From an uncultured Roseovarius sp. (GTDB lineage Bacteria; Pseudomonadota; Alphaproteobacteria; Rhodobacterales; Rhodobacteraceae): DNA of 64,000 nucleotides. The notes beneath the pieces were generated by a model. It was given only the letters and a program-made list of their open reading frames with translations. It did no database searches and had not been told where the DNA came from. Both the position numbers and the translations under genes were made by a program. Where the stretch lies: contig NZ_CANLER010000002.1 in the NCBI RefSeq assembly GCF_947489715.1, forward strand, positions 453,597 to 517,596, given 5' to 3'. This document shows, piece by piece, positions 9,018 to 17,427 of the stretch (position 1 is its first letter; each line of letters opens with the position of its first letter).

Positions 9018-9934
9018 TCACTGCCAAGGGCGATGCCGGGATAGGCCTTGCAGATTTCGTGCCAGTCCAGTTCGTAGCGATAGGTCATATGCGCGGCCTG
9101 TTCGGCAGACCAGAGATCGAAGGGCGGGTTGTCGACAGAAACCGGGAACTTCTTGGCTGCCGCCAGAACCAGCTCACGTATCCGGACCTGCTCGGACTTG
9201 GGTTCCACATGATCAAGGATGTAAGTCATCGCATTCCCGGACAGAGTTTTAAAAACCCGGGTTGAACGCGGCGTGACGGGGCCTTGGGTGAAGGCGCGGA
9301 ACACCTGCGATTCCAAAGCATGAAACTGTTCAAACCGCCAGACTTTGATCGTGGCGGTTGGAAAGGCCTCTTGCAGATCATCAATCACGTCCATCCAGTC
9401 GCGGTGCAGCGCCAGAAACGCCGCACGCAGCGCGTCGAGATCGAAAATATTACCGCGCCGCACCGCCGTTGTGATGTTGGAGGAAACGAAGCTGCCATAG
9501 TCGCGCAACGCAAGGAGAAACGTTGCATTGGGATGATCGAATGCATCGGGCATCGCCCGCAGGCTTTGATCCATATCCGGATAAAGCGATTTGCATGCCA
9601 GGTTCTTGCGCGGCGCGCCGATCATGCTTTCTTCGGATATGGCAATCCGGCGGGTTGCGGGATCGGCTGCGATACGGTCCAGCAGGGTGCCAAGCGTCGG
9701 CTTGTCGGGGTCCGGGGATGATGCGGATATGGCCCCCCCCGATTTGCGGAATGTCCGCCGCAGCACACCCGTCGCGCGCAGATCGCTGGGCAGCACCAGC
9801 GCCACGCCCGCGGATTTCAGCGCGTCCCGCTGCGCCTTGAGTGAGGACTGAATATAGGTCGTGGCCGTTTTATGGGCACCCAGATGGATAACCACTTTGT
9901 TCTGCTGCACGAAGTCCTTCAGCGTGGTGCCCAA
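9014..9934 (-). CDS. Sulfotransferase-like P-loop protein
   Basis: A 306-residue protein with an N-terminal V-I-H-L-G-A-H-K-T-A-T-T-Y-I-Q motif, the modified P-loop that binds the 5'-phosphosulfate of PAPS in many uncharacterised alphaproteobacterial sulfotransferase-like proteins. Later, L-L-A-L-R-D-Y-G-S-F-V-S-S resembles the 3'-phosphate binding loop. It lacks a signal peptide, so cytoplasmic sulfation of a glycan or lipid precursor is the family-based guess. The start is a TTG at 9934 with a weak upstream purine run, so the N-terminus is uncertain by a few residues. It is monocistronic and convergent with the GNAT gene. Confidence 0.65.
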   Translation of the reverse strand: MGTTLKDFVQQNKVVIHLGAHKTATTYIQSSLKAQRDALKSAGVALVLPSDLRATGVLRRTFRKSGGAISASSPDPDKPTLGTLLDRIAADPATRRIAISEESMIGAPRKNLACKSLYPDMDQSLRAMPDAFDHPNATFLLALRDYGSFVSSNITTAVRRGNIFDLDALRAAFLALHRDWMDVIDDLQEAFPTATIKVWRFEQFHALESQVFRAFTQGPVTPRSTRVFKTLSGNAMTYILDHVEPKSEQVRIRELVLAAAKKFPVSVDNPPFDLWSAEQAAHMTYRYELDWHEICKAYPGIALGSD

Positions 9935-10027
9935 TATTCTGCCCTGTGGCCCGTGTTATCAACCCGACTTTGCGATCTTGGATACCATTGGTGCGCGGCG
10001 CGTCAATCTCTAGTCGGGGCAACGCCT

Positions 10028-10921
10028 CTAATCGTTGCGCGTAAGAAAGTCCGCCAGCAGATCAAATACCAGTCGGATGCGGCGGCTGGTGTGCAATTCG
10101 CGATGCGTGGTCAGCCAGACAGGAAAATGTAGCGCGTCCATGTCGGGCAGCACGCGTTCGACCCCCGGCGTCGCCTCGGCCACCTGATCGTCCATGGCGG
10201 TGATGCCAAAGCCCTGGCGGGTGAACTCCCAGGCGACCACGCCGCTTTGGCTACCGATGCGGAAATTCTCATGGCTCAGCGGCAGGCCCAGTGGCAGGTA
10301 ATGCGCCAGCATCTCGTCCACATCGCCAAAGCTGATGAAATCATGCCCGGCCGTATCCGCCAGCGTCCGGGGTCTGCCGCGCCGGTCCAGATAGTCGGTC
10401 GCGGCATAGAAATGCGCTGTTGCTTCGTCCACCAGACGGGCAATCAGGTCGGGTTGGTCGGGCCGGACATGGCGAATGGCAATATCGGCCTCGCGTCGCA
10501 TCAGGTCACGGATATCATTGGCGGCAACCACGTCGATCTCAAGCTTGGGTGCCTGGTGTCTGAGCTGGCGCAAGACCGGCGGCAATACATGGGCGGAATA
10601 GACATCGCTGGCGGTGATCCGCACGCGCCCCTCGATAGTTTGCGCCTGACCCGTCGCAGCCAGCGCAACGCGGTTTGCGGCCTCCCCCATGACGCGGCTA
10701 TGGTCCAGCAATTCCATGCCCGCGGTGGTCAGCGACAGCGTGCGGCCGATACGCTCGAATAACAGGATACCCAGTTCGTCCTCCAACGCCGCGACCTGTC
10801 GGCTGAGCGTGGGTTGGGTCAGCCCCAGAACACGCGCCGCAGCCGAAAGCGATCCTTCCTCAGCGGTGGTCAGAAACGCCCGCATGTGGTTCCAGTCAAA
10901 GGTATTTGGCCCATATTTCAT
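10028..10921 (-). CDS. LysR family transcriptional regulator
   Basis: A 297-residue LysR-type regulator. The N-terminal winged helix-turn-helix spans about residues 8-66 (N-H-M-R-A-F-L-T-T-A-E-E-G-S-L-S-A-A-A-R, then L-T-Q-P-T-L-S-R-Q-V). The periplasmic-binding-like effector domain follows from about residue 90. I chose the ATG at 10921 over a TTG at 10939 because it places the HTH at the usual distance from the start. It is transcribed away from the methyltransferase at 11007; LysR proteins commonly control the divergent neighbour and themselves, so the shared 85-bp region is the likely operator. Confidence 0.88.
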   Translation of the reverse strand: MKYGPNTFDWNHMRAFLTTAEEGSLSAAARVLGLTQPTLSRQVAALEDELGILLFERIGRTLSLTTAGMELLDHSRVMGEAANRVALAATGQAQTIEGRVRITASDVYSAHVLPPVLRQLRHQAPKLEIDVVAANDIRDLMRREADIAIRHVRPDQPDLIARLVDEATAHFYAATDYLDRRGRPRTLADTAGHDFISFGDVDEMLAHYLPLGLPLSHENFRIGSQSGVVAWEFTRQGFGITAMDDQVAEATPGVERVLPDMDALHFPVWLTTHRELHTSRRIRLVFDLLADFLTRND

Positions 10922-10986
10922 GCAAATATGTATAAGCAACCTGCGAATTTCGGCAATTTATATTTGGTTTGCGCATGTATATTTGC
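10922..10986. promoter_or_regulatory. Candidate LysR operator between divergent genes
   Basis: The LysR/methyltransferase intergenic region is AT-rich and carries an inverted pair gcaaatat (10922-10929) and atatttgc (10979-10986), with a further half-like tatatttg near 10958-10965. These could be LysR recognition and activation half-sites. This is inference from symmetry and position only. Confidence 0.35.
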
Positions 10987-11006
10987 CATCTCAAAGGAGA
11001 GAGCCA

Positions 11007-11633
11007 ATGCAAGATGTCATGAAATTCTGGGATGGAATCGCGCCGCAATATGCGAAATCGCCAATCAAGGATATCGCCGCTTACGAATACACGCTGGCCC
11101 GCACAAAATCCTATCTGAAAGCCAGCGACACGGTGCTGGAACTGGGTTGTGGCACCGGCGGCACGGCGCTGCATCTGGCCGATGCCGTGGCACATCTGAC
11201 TGCGACCGATCTGTCGGATGCCATGCTGGATGTGGGCCGCAACAAAATAGCGGATACCGCCAATGTCACATTCCAGCGCAGCGATATCGCCGGCGCGCCC
11301 GAAGGCCCGTTCGATGTGGTCATGACCTTTAACCTGATCCATCTGCTGCGCGATACCAGTGCCGCACTGGCCCAAGTCTATCAGCGCTTGAAACCCGGTG
11401 GCCTCTTCATCTCGAAAACGCCGTGCAATCCGACACGCCGCGCGCCGCTGGGATACAACCTTTTGCGACTTGCGCTGCCGCTTGCCCAACTGGCAGGCAA
11501 AGCGCCTTATGTGAATTTCATGGACGTGTCCGACTGGGATGCAAAAGTCTCAGACGCGGGGTTCAAGATCATCGAGGCTGGCAACCACCCGGCACACCCG
11601 CCCGCCCGCTATCTGGTCGCCCGAAAAATCTGA
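11007..11633 (+). CDS. Class I SAM-dependent methyltransferase
   Basis: A 208-residue methyltransferase with motif I L-E-L-G-C-G-T-G-G-T-A at about residues 47-57, an acidic residue in the T-A-T-D-L-S strand, and Y-Q-R-L-K-P-G-G-L-F-I-S-K-T late in the fold. It belongs to the Methyltransf_11/25-like group that modifies small molecules. The ATG at 11007 follows a good ribosome site (aaaggagag), which fixes the start; the open frame runs further upstream through the LysR gene and is not coding there. It is divergent from the LysR regulator, which is a likely controller. Confidence 0.85.
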   Translation: MQDVMKFWDGIAPQYAKSPIKDIAAYEYTLARTKSYLKASDTVLELGCGTGGTALHLADAVAHLTATDLSDAMLDVGRNKIADTANVTFQRSDIAGAPEGPFDVVMTFNLIHLLRDTSAALAQVYQRLKPGGLFISKTPCNPTRRAPLGYNLLRLALPLAQLAGKAPYVNFMDVSDWDAKVSDAGFKIIEAGNHPAHPPARYLVARKI

Positions 11634-11696
11634 GGCTTTGCGGCTTTTGCTGCAAGACGGTATGACGGGCTGATTGACATAACATGAGGCCACGAC

Positions 11697-12152
11697 ATGA
11701 CCTTGAAGATCTACCTTTCCGGCGAAATTCACACCGATTGGCGCGAGCAGATCATCGACGGGGCCAGCGGGCTTGACGTGAGCTTCTCAAGCCCGGTCAC
11801 CGATCATGGCGCCTCGGATGATTGCGGCGTGGCAATATTGGGCGACGAGCCGGATAAATACTGGCACGACCACAAGGGCGCGATGATCAACGCCATCCGC
11901 ACCCGCAAGGGCATCAGCGATGCCGATGTGGTCGTTGTCCGCTTTGGCGAACAGTACAAGCAGTGGAATGCCGCCTTTGATGCGGGCTATGCCGCCGCGC
12001 TTGGCAAGTCGCTGATCATCCTGCAACGCCCCGAGCACGACCACCCGCTGAAAGAGGTCGACGCCGCCGCGCTGGCGGTGGCACGCGAACCGTCGCAAGT
12101 GGTGGAAATCCTGCGTTACGTGCTGGATGGATCACTACCGGGCCGCGCTTGA
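11697..12152 (+). CDS. ytoQ: YtoQ family protein
   Basis: A 151-residue protein matching the YtoQ family, a group related to nucleoside 2-deoxyribosyltransferases. It begins M-T-L-K-I-Y-L-S-G-E-I-H-T-D-W-R, and has I-S-D-A-D-V-V-V-V-R-F-G-E-Q-Y-K-Q-W-N-A-A in the middle, as the family does. The deoxyribosyltransferase-like fold is implied by relatives; no enzymatic activity is established for YtoQ to my knowledge. It stands 63 nt after the methyltransferase and may be in the same unit. Confidence 0.8.
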   Translation: MTLKIYLSGEIHTDWREQIIDGASGLDVSFSSPVTDHGASDDCGVAILGDEPDKYWHDHKGAMINAIRTRKGISDADVVVVRFGEQYKQWNAAFDAGYAAALGKSLIILQRPEHDHPLKEVDAAALAVAREPSQVVEILRYVLDGSLPGRA

Positions 12153-12310
12153 TAACCGGGACTGAGCTGCGGTGATTGGCGAACTCTCGCCGCGAGGGAA
12201 AACGAGACAGTTTTTCCCATTAAAAGAGTCTGCGCGTTTCCCGCATTTCGTGCTACGCAAATGGCGCGGGCGCGAACAGACCGCGTGAGACACAAGTGGT
12301 GAGGGACATA

Positions 12311-12739
12311 ATGATACAAGAATTCAAGGATTTCATTGCCAAGGGCAATGTCATGGACATGGCGGTGGGGATCATCATCGGCGCAGCATTCACAGCCATC
12401 GTCGGCTCGCTGGTTGCCGATCTGATCAACCCGATCATCAGTCTGTTCATGGGCGGGATCGACTTTTCAGGCATGCATGTAATTTTAGGTGAGGGTGAAT
12501 ATACCTCGATGGCCGCCGCCGAAGAGGCCGGTGCCGCCGTCTTTGCCTATGGCCGGTTCATCATGGCCATCATCAACTTCCTTATCATCGCTTGGGTCGT
12601 GTTCCTGCTGGTCAAAGCGGTGAACAAAGCCAAGGATGCCAGTGCCGCGGAAGAAGAAGAGGCCCCAGCCGAAGAACCCGGCCCTTCCGAGCTGGATATC
12701 CTGATGGAAATCCGCGATCAGCTGGCCGCCAAGAAGTAA
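12311..12739 (+). CDS. mscL: Large-conductance mechanosensitive channel
   Basis: A 142-residue MscL subunit. The amphipathic N-terminus ([20 protein letters not shown]) leads into TM1 (about 18-45, with [17 protein letters not shown]). A periplasmic loop follows, then TM2 (about 75-100) and an acidic C-terminal bundle helix. The homopentamer opens under membrane tension to vent solutes on osmotic downshift. The start at 12311 was preferred over an in-frame GTG 15 nt upstream because MIQEFK is the family's standard start. An MscS-type channel gene follows after a terminator-like hairpin. Confidence 0.95.
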   Translation: MIQEFKDFIAKGNVMDMAVGIIIGAAFTAIVGSLVADLINPIISLFMGGIDFSGMHVILGEGEYTSMAAAEEAGAAVFAYGRFIMAIINFLIIAWVVFLLVKAVNKAKDASAAEEEEAPAEEPGPSELDILMEIRDQLAAKK

Positions 12740-12764
12740 GAAAAACGACAATTCCTGTTGCCAC

Positions 12765-12794
12765 AAAGGTCCGGGGCAACCCGGGCCTTTGTTG
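12765..12794 (+). terminator. Intrinsic terminator after mscL
   Basis: An 11-bp stem with one G-U pair (aaaggtccggg at 12765-12775 and cccgggccttt at 12780-12790) closes a gcaa tetraloop and is followed by a short T-rich run. It sits 25 nt after the mscL stop. Confidence 0.75.
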
Positions 12795-12871
12795 TGCGAC
12801 AGGTGGATCTTGGGTGCTGTTGAGCGGTGCTCTGAACAGGCCACGCAGGTGGTGATTGAAAGGACAAGAGG

Positions 12872-13672
12872 ATGGACAACCTTATCGAGCAGGCACTGAG
12901 CTATGGGCCGATCCTGATAGATGCCGCCAAGGCGCTGGTGGTGCTGATCATCGGCTGGATCGTGGCCGGAATGGTAGCCCGACTGGTCAGCCGCAAGGTC
13001 AACGCCAATGAAAATATCGACAACACCATCGGCAACTTTGCTGCCAACCTGGTAAAATGGGTGATCCGCCTGATGGTCGTAATGGCCGTTCTGGGCATTT
13101 TCGGGATCGAGGCAACCAGCCTCGTCGCTGTCATGGGGGCCGCCACCCTGGCCATCGGCATGGCGTTGCAGGGCACGCTTTCCGATCTGGCCGCCGGTCT
13201 GATGCTAGTGATCTTCCGGCCCTATGCCCAGGGCGATTACGTGGATATCGGCGGCACGTCGGGCACGGTTCAGCAGATCGCGCTGTTTTTCACGGAACTG
13301 GTGACGCCCGACAACGTGCAGGTGATCGTGCCCAATGGCAAAGCCTGGGGTGAGATCATCACCAATTACTCACATCACAAGACCCGCCGTCTGGATCTGA
13401 CCTTTGGCATCGACTACGAAGATGACGCCAACACCGTGAAAGAGCTGATTGCCGGTATCGCCACGAACGAGCCGCGCATTCACAAAGACCCCGAGCCTTG
13501 GGTCCGTGTCACCAATCTGGGCGAAAGCAGTGTCGATCTAACCGCGCGCCTGTGGTGTGACAATGCTGAATACTGGGATCTGAAATTCACTCTGACCCAG
13601 CAGATCAAGGAAGCGATGGACACCAAGGGCATCTCAATCCCCTATCCACATCGCACCATGGTCCAGCGTTAA
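12872..13672 (+). CDS. Small-conductance mechanosensitive channel (MscS family)
   Basis: A 266-residue MscS-type channel of the compact class. Three hydrophobic segments lie at about residues 15-38, 58-80 and 83-110; the third has the Gly/Ala-packed pore sequence (G-A-A-T-L-A-I-G-M-A-L-Q-G-T-L-S-D-L-A-A-G). The cytosolic beta domain follows (P-Y-A-Q-G-D-Y-V-D-I-G-G) with the V-P-N-G motif, then the alpha/beta C-terminal cage. It forms a heptamer releasing solutes on hypo-osmotic shock. The start follows aggacaagagg. It lies directly behind mscL, so two osmotic safety valves are neighbours. Confidence 0.92.
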   Translation: MDNLIEQALSYGPILIDAAKALVVLIIGWIVAGMVARLVSRKVNANENIDNTIGNFAANLVKWVIRLMVVMAVLGIFGIEATSLVAVMGAATLAIGMALQGTLSDLAAGLMLVIFRPYAQGDYVDIGGTSGTVQQIALFFTELVTPDNVQVIVPNGKAWGEIITNYSHHKTRRLDLTFGIDYEDDANTVKELIAGIATNEPRIHKDPEPWVRVTNLGESSVDLTARLWCDNAEYWDLKFTLTQQIKEAMDTKGISIPYPHRTMVQR

Positions 13673-13723
13673 TGGGCATCGCCGTCGCTTCTGTGGCGGC
13701 TATCTCTCAACCGCGATCACCGT

Positions 13724-13957
13724 TCACCGGCTGAGGCGCAGCAAATCGAACACCGCCTGTGGTTCCGGTCCGGTGGTCGAAATGATGGGTGGGTTGAAAA
13801 ACGGGTCGATGAACAGGAACACATCCTCCAGATCGTCCTTTTTAACATCTTCAACCGCAGCATCACGCTGATCGAAATAGAAATCGCTCATGTCCGCGCT
13901 GGCATCAAATGTGGTAATCGGTGCGTCCAATCCGGAATTATCGAAAAAAATGGGCAT
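13724..13957 (-). CDS. Small acidic hypothetical protein
   Basis: A 77-residue ORF that I do not recognise. It is acidic, with D-A-S-A-D-M-S-D-F-Y-F-D near the N-terminus and an aromatic/proline segment F-L-F-I-D-P-F-F-N-P-P-I-I-S-T-T-G-P-E. The ATG at 13957 is preceded by a strong ribosome site (agaggaggg) at good spacing, the main support for it being real; a longer in-frame start 42 nt upstream lacks one. No signal peptide or cysteine is present. It is flanked by the MscS-type gene (convergent) and the transglycosylase. Confidence 0.5.
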   Translation of the reverse strand: MPIFFDNSGLDAPITTFDASADMSDFYFDQRDAAVEDVKKDDLEDVFLFIDPFFNPPIISTTGPEPQAVFDLLRLSR

Positions 13958-14121
13958 GGTGCCCTCCTCTGATTGATGATCAGCCATGTCCAAAATCACC
14001 AGGGCATCGTCGATTTAGTTGCAGAGAAGCCATTCACGTATTCGTGAGTAGTAAACGGCCGCCGGGCCAATAGGACCCTGGGTGCACCCAGCCGACGCAA
14101 AGGTTTGATACGGGCTGTGCC

Positions 14122-14601
14122 CTATCGGCACTTCTTGGCGATTTCGCGATTCAGCAACCCGGTTTCGACCAGAAGGCAGCGGTTGCGCGCCTCGTAGTAA
14201 TAGCCGCGCGCATACCACATCACGGCCCGATCCATGTTTCCGTCCGACACCAGCCAGGCGCCGCGCAGGTATTTGACCGCCCATCGCAGGTTGGTTTCGG
14301 CATCCAGCAAGTCATTTGGCCTGCCGCGAAAACCCATGATCCCGGCAGTTTCAGGCAGGATCTGCATCATCCCGTAATAGGGACCGTTGCGCGCCCGGGG
14401 CCGGTAATCGCTTTCGCGCTGAATGACCTTGTGCACCAATGGGCGCGGCACCTCATAAAGATCGGCGTATTCGTTGATCAGCAGGCGCAGTTCGGGCGTT
14501 TCATTGGGATAAAGTGGTGGCTCCTTGGTGGAGCGGTCGGGGGTGGAGGAACAGGCCGCCATAAGCGCCAGCAGCGCGACAATGCAAAGATTTCTAATCA
14601 T
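14122..14601 (-). CDS. Lytic transglycosylase-like lipoprotein
   Basis: A 159-residue protein with a lipoprotein signal peptide: hydrophobic core C-I-V-A-L-L-A-L-M and lipobox M-A-A-C with Cys17 as the lipidation site. The SLT (lysozyme-like) domain follows: I-Q-R-E-S-D-Y-R-P contains the likely catalytic glutamate (Glu63), then Y-Y-G-M-M-Q-I-L-P-E-T-A, the standard G-x-M-Q-x-x-P-x-T signature, and N-L-R-W-A-V-K-Y-L-R. It would cleave peptidoglycan at the outer-membrane inner face. The ATG at 14601 follows a gaggggtg ribosome site; an upstream in-frame ATG would disrupt the signal peptide. A perfect 14-bp palindrome (ctgggtgcacccag, 14078-14091) lies just downstream. Confidence 0.85.
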   Translation of the reverse strand: MIRNLCIVALLALMAACSSTPDRSTKEPPLYPNETPELRLLINEYADLYEVPRPLVHKVIQRESDYRPRARNGPYYGMMQILPETAGIMGFRGRPNDLLDAETNLRWAVKYLRGAWLVSDGNMDRAVMWYARGYYYEARNRCLLVETGLLNREIAKKCR

Positions 14602-14704
14602 GACCACACCCCTCGAATTTCCGGCCATGAAGCGCCAGAATCCGCGGCTTCGCAAGGGGATTTCAGGCGTGCAGCCGTTTTCTGCCGCAGGCGGGCGGTG
14701 GCGG

Positions 14705-15133
14705 TCAGCTCAGGCAGCCGTCTTTCAACGTCACCCAGATCAGGTCAGCGGGGATGTCGCCTGAATTGACCGATTCGTGGTCTTCCGACAGGTCAACCGG
14801 GCCGTAGAATCCCACCGATCCGGCGGGTGAATACCCAGATGAGACATTGTCGCCATAGCGCACGGTCCAGTTGGTGCCGGTCAGCATGATATAAAGCTGA
14901 TGGGGCGGGTGGGCGTGCACGCCTTCCCACTGGCCGGGCGGAAAGGTGAACCGCTGGACCACCATCTTGTCATCCTCCAGCAGAACCCGGCCAGGGATAT
15001 TGGGGTAATGTTGCCGACAATCGACCAATGCTTTGGCCTGCGCCCGGGGGATGATCGTTGCGCTGCTCATCAGGCCCACGACTATCCCCGCGGTAAAGAC
15101 GGCAAAGATCAGGAATTTTATCTTGAGGGTCAT
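14705..15133 (-). CDS. Exported cupin-fold protein
   Basis: A 142-residue protein with an N-terminal hydrophobic segment (about residues 5-28) acting as a signal peptide or anchor. The rest looks like a single cupin barrel: P-P-G-Q-W-E-G-V-H-A-H-P-P-H-Q-L-Y-I-M-L-T-G carries three histidines (73, 75, 78) in the metal-binding first cupin motif. C39 and a C-terminal C-L-S could form a disulfide. Substrate and function are unknown. It lies between the transglycosylase and the TRAP operon, all on the minus strand, but there is no evidence of co-transcription. Confidence 0.6.
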   Translation of the reverse strand: MTLKIKFLIFAVFTAGIVVGLMSSATIIPRAQAKALVDCRQHYPNIPGRVLLEDDKMVVQRFTFPPGQWEGVHAHPPHQLYIMLTGTNWTVRYGDNVSSGYSPAGSVGFYGPVDLSEDHESVNSGDIPADLIWVTLKDGCLS

Positions 15134-15180
15134 CAGCGCGGCCTCCCACCGGTGTGCCCGGGAACCTTACCCCGTAATGT

Positions 15181-16734
15181 TCAGAAAACCAGCGCGGGCA
15201 ACCATGTTGCCAGACCGGGGATCAGCCAGATCACCCCGATCCCCACGATCTGCAGCAGGATGAACGGTGCGACCCCGGCATAGATCTGGCCGGTGGTGAT
15301 CTCGGGCGGGGCGGCACCGCGCAGATAGAACAGGGAGAACCCGAAAGGCGGGGTCAGGAACGAGGTTTGCAGGTTGATCGCGATCAGGATCGCCAGCCAG
15401 ACCGGATCATGACCCATCAGGATCAGCACCGGCGCGACAAGCGGCAGCACGATCACCGTGATCTCGACGAAATCGAGAAAGAAACCGAGAACAAAGATCA
15501 TCGCCATCGCGAAAATGAGCGCACCCGTGGCCCCGCCCGGCATCGCCTCCAGCACCGCCTGCACCCGCACGTCGCCACCTAGGCCGACAAAGACCAGGGA
15601 GAACACGCTTGCCATCAGGATCGTGGCAAAAATCATCGCGGTGACGGTCATCGTCGTGGTGACCGCGCCTGCCAGCACCTCGCGCGCGTGCAGCCGCCTG
15701 AGCGAGGCGAGCACCGCCGCCATGCCCACCAGCAACATCACGCTGTAGAGCGCCGCCAGCATATAACTGCCCATGCCCGCGTCGCTGCGCTGCAGCCGCA
15801 CCGGGGCGACACCTGCGGCGATAGCCAGAACCAGCAGGCAGGCCACACCCGACAGGATCAGCCTTTTGCTGACGCCTTGCCGCGCACCCGCCATCAGCAC
15901 CGCGCCGATCGCACCCACGGCGGCGGCCTCGGTCGGGGTGGCGATGCCGCCCAGAATGGCGCCCAACACGGCGATGATCAGCATCACCGGCGGGGCAACG
16001 GCCCCGGCCACCTCGGCAAGGGCGGGGCGGCCTTCGGGCGTGGGGGCGGGCGGCATGTCCTGTGGTCGGATCATTCCGCGCCCCAGCACGTAGAGGATAT
16101 AGATCGCAACCAGCGTCAGGCCGGGTATCAGCGCACCGGCGAAAATCTGGCCGACGGAAATGGTTTCAACCGAAAACTTGCCCTGTTCATATTGCGCCTG
16201 CTGATAGGCACTGGACATCACGTCGCTGAGAATGATCAGCAGGGTCGAGGGCGGGATGATCTGCCCCAGCGTGCCCGCCGTGCACACCAGCCCCGATGCG
16301 AGGCGCGGATCATAGCCGGTGCGCAGCATCGTCGGCAGCGCGATCAGCCCCATCGCGATCACCGTGGCCCCCACGATCCCGGTCGAGGCGGCGAGCAGCG
16401 CGCCCACCAGAATGACCGAAATGCCAAGCCCGCCGCGCAGCTGGCCAAACAGCCGCCCCATCGTATCGAGCAGATCCTCGGCGATTTTCGAGCGTTCCAG
16501 CACCACGCCCATGATCACGAAAAGCGGGATGGCGATCAGCACGTCATTGGTGATCACCCCAAAGACCCGTTGGCCCAACGCCCCCAGCAGATTGATGTTC
16601 ATCACGCCGGTGACCCAGCCTAGGTAGGCAAAGCCGATGGCCACGCCCGAAATCGCGAAAGACACCGGAAAGCCCAGCAGGATCGCCCCCATGAGGGCGG
16701 CAAACATGATCAGATCGAGATATTCGAGGATCAT
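15181..16734 (-). CDS. dctM: TRAP transporter large permease (DctM)
   Basis: A 517-residue polytopic membrane protein, the 12-TM ion-coupled transport subunit of a TRAP system. Family motifs include L-G-F-P-V-S-F-A-I-S-G, the I-P-L-F-V-I-M-G-V-V-L-E block, G-A-T-V-I-A-M-G-L-I-A-L-P-T-M-L and P-P-S-T-L-L-I-I-L-S-D. It is longer than the usual 425-450 residues: extra hydrophobic sequence at about residues 285-350 would add helices. Its start overlaps the small permease stop by 4 nt. It takes solute from the DctP protein encoded upstream and moves it inward with sodium ions. Confidence 0.92.
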   Translation of the reverse strand: MILEYLDLIMFAALMGAILLGFPVSFAISGVAIGFAYLGWVTGVMNINLLGALGQRVFGVITNDVLIAIPLFVIMGVVLERSKIAEDLLDTMGRLFGQLRGGLGISVILVGALLAASTGIVGATVIAMGLIALPTMLRTGYDPRLASGLVCTAGTLGQIIPPSTLLIILSDVMSSAYQQAQYEQGKFSVETISVGQIFAGALIPGLTLVAIYILYVLGRGMIRPQDMPPAPTPEGRPALAEVAGAVAPPVMLIIAVLGAILGGIATPTEAAAVGAIGAVLMAGARQGVSKRLILSGVACLLVLAIAAGVAPVRLQRSDAGMGSYMLAALYSVMLLVGMAAVLASLRRLHAREVLAGAVTTTMTVTAMIFATILMASVFSLVFVGLGGDVRVQAVLEAMPGGATGALIFAMAMIFVLGFFLDFVEITVIVLPLVAPVLILMGHDPVWLAILIAINLQTSFLTPPFGFSLFYLRGAAPPEITTGQIYAGVAPFILLQIVGIGVIWLIPGLATWLPALVF

Positions 16735-17237
16735 GCGCGGGTGTTCCCTGCCAGTACGGCCAGTTTCGCCAGCAGGCAGGCCAGCGATTGGACGATCAGC
16801 AGCACGCAGAAGGCGGGGATAAGTGATTTCAGCAGGAAGACCGCCGGGATACCACCAACTGACAATGGCCCCTCGAAGATTGCCCAGGCGTTGCGAACCG
16901 ACGGCCAGGACCAGTAGAGCAGCGCCAGCATCGACGGGATCAGCAGGATCACGTGGCCAAAGACATCAATCCGCGCCTTGCCCGCGTCCGAGGCTTTGGC
17001 CTGAAAGATATCGACGCGCACATGTTCATCGACCAGCAGGGTATAGCCCGCGCCCAGCATGAATAGCGCGGCGTGCATATAAAGCACGCTTTCATTCAGC
17101 GCGATCGAACTGAAGCCATAGACATAGCGCAGCACGACGACGATGAACTGCACCAGCACCATGATCAGCGCCAGCCAGCGGATGATGCGGCCAACGCCGC
17201 GGTTGATGCTGTTCAGGTGGTTGGCGAGCTTGTTCAT
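16731..17237 (-). CDS. dctQ: TRAP transporter small permease (DctQ)
   Basis: A 168-residue, four-helix membrane protein of the DctQ family, partner of the large permease. Hydrophobic segments occur near residues 18-38, 50-72, 95-115 and 130-160; A-L-N-E-S-V-L-Y-M-H-A-A-L-F-M-L-G-A-G-Y is typical of the family. I chose the ATG at 17237 because the upstream part of the open frame runs through a palindromic element and has no homology-like content. It overlaps dctM by 4 nt (ATGA), so translation is coupled. Confidence 0.88.
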   Translation of the reverse strand: MNKLANHLNSINRGVGRIIRWLALIMVLVQFIVVVLRYVYGFSSIALNESVLYMHAALFMLGAGYTLLVDEHVRVDIFQAKASDAGKARIDVFGHVILLIPSMLALLYWSWPSVRNAWAIFEGPLSVGGIPAVFLLKSLIPAFCVLLIVQSLACLLAKLAVLAGNTRA

Positions 17238-17289
17238 TCCCGCATTCCTGTTCTGGCCATCATTCCCGCACTGGCTGGCTGGGTTGCGT

Positions 17290-17359
17290 GTAGGGTGGGT
17301 GAAACCCAGGCACGCGATCTCGCCAATGTTGGCGAAAGCATGGGTTTCACCCACCCTAC
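17290..17359. repeat. Nested palindromic element between dctP and dctQ
   Basis: Perfect 19-bp inverted arms (gtagggtgggtgaaaccca at 17290-17308 and its complement at 17341-17359) enclose a second perfect 7-bp hairpin (tcgccaa at 17320-17326, ttggcga at 17329-17335). This two-tier shape is that of REP/MITE-like intergenic palindromes. In RNA it would form a strong structure between the binding-protein and permease cistrons. Confidence 0.85.
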
Positions 17360-17427
17360 GGTTATTTTCAAGGTCATCTTCCCCAAAATAACCCGGCGCG
17401 AAATGTTAGCGCCGGGCATCTCCTGTC

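Noticed and set aside
14078..14091. Perfect 14-bp palindrome ctgggtgcacccag as a terminator
   Set aside because: It has no loop and no T-tract, so it is not a credible intrinsic terminator; an operator role is possible but unsupported.
15688..16623. 311-codon plus-strand open frame
   Set aside because: It lies antisense to dctM and is rich in His/Arg/Gln from reverse reading of GC-rich membrane-protein codons; dctM has clear family motifs.
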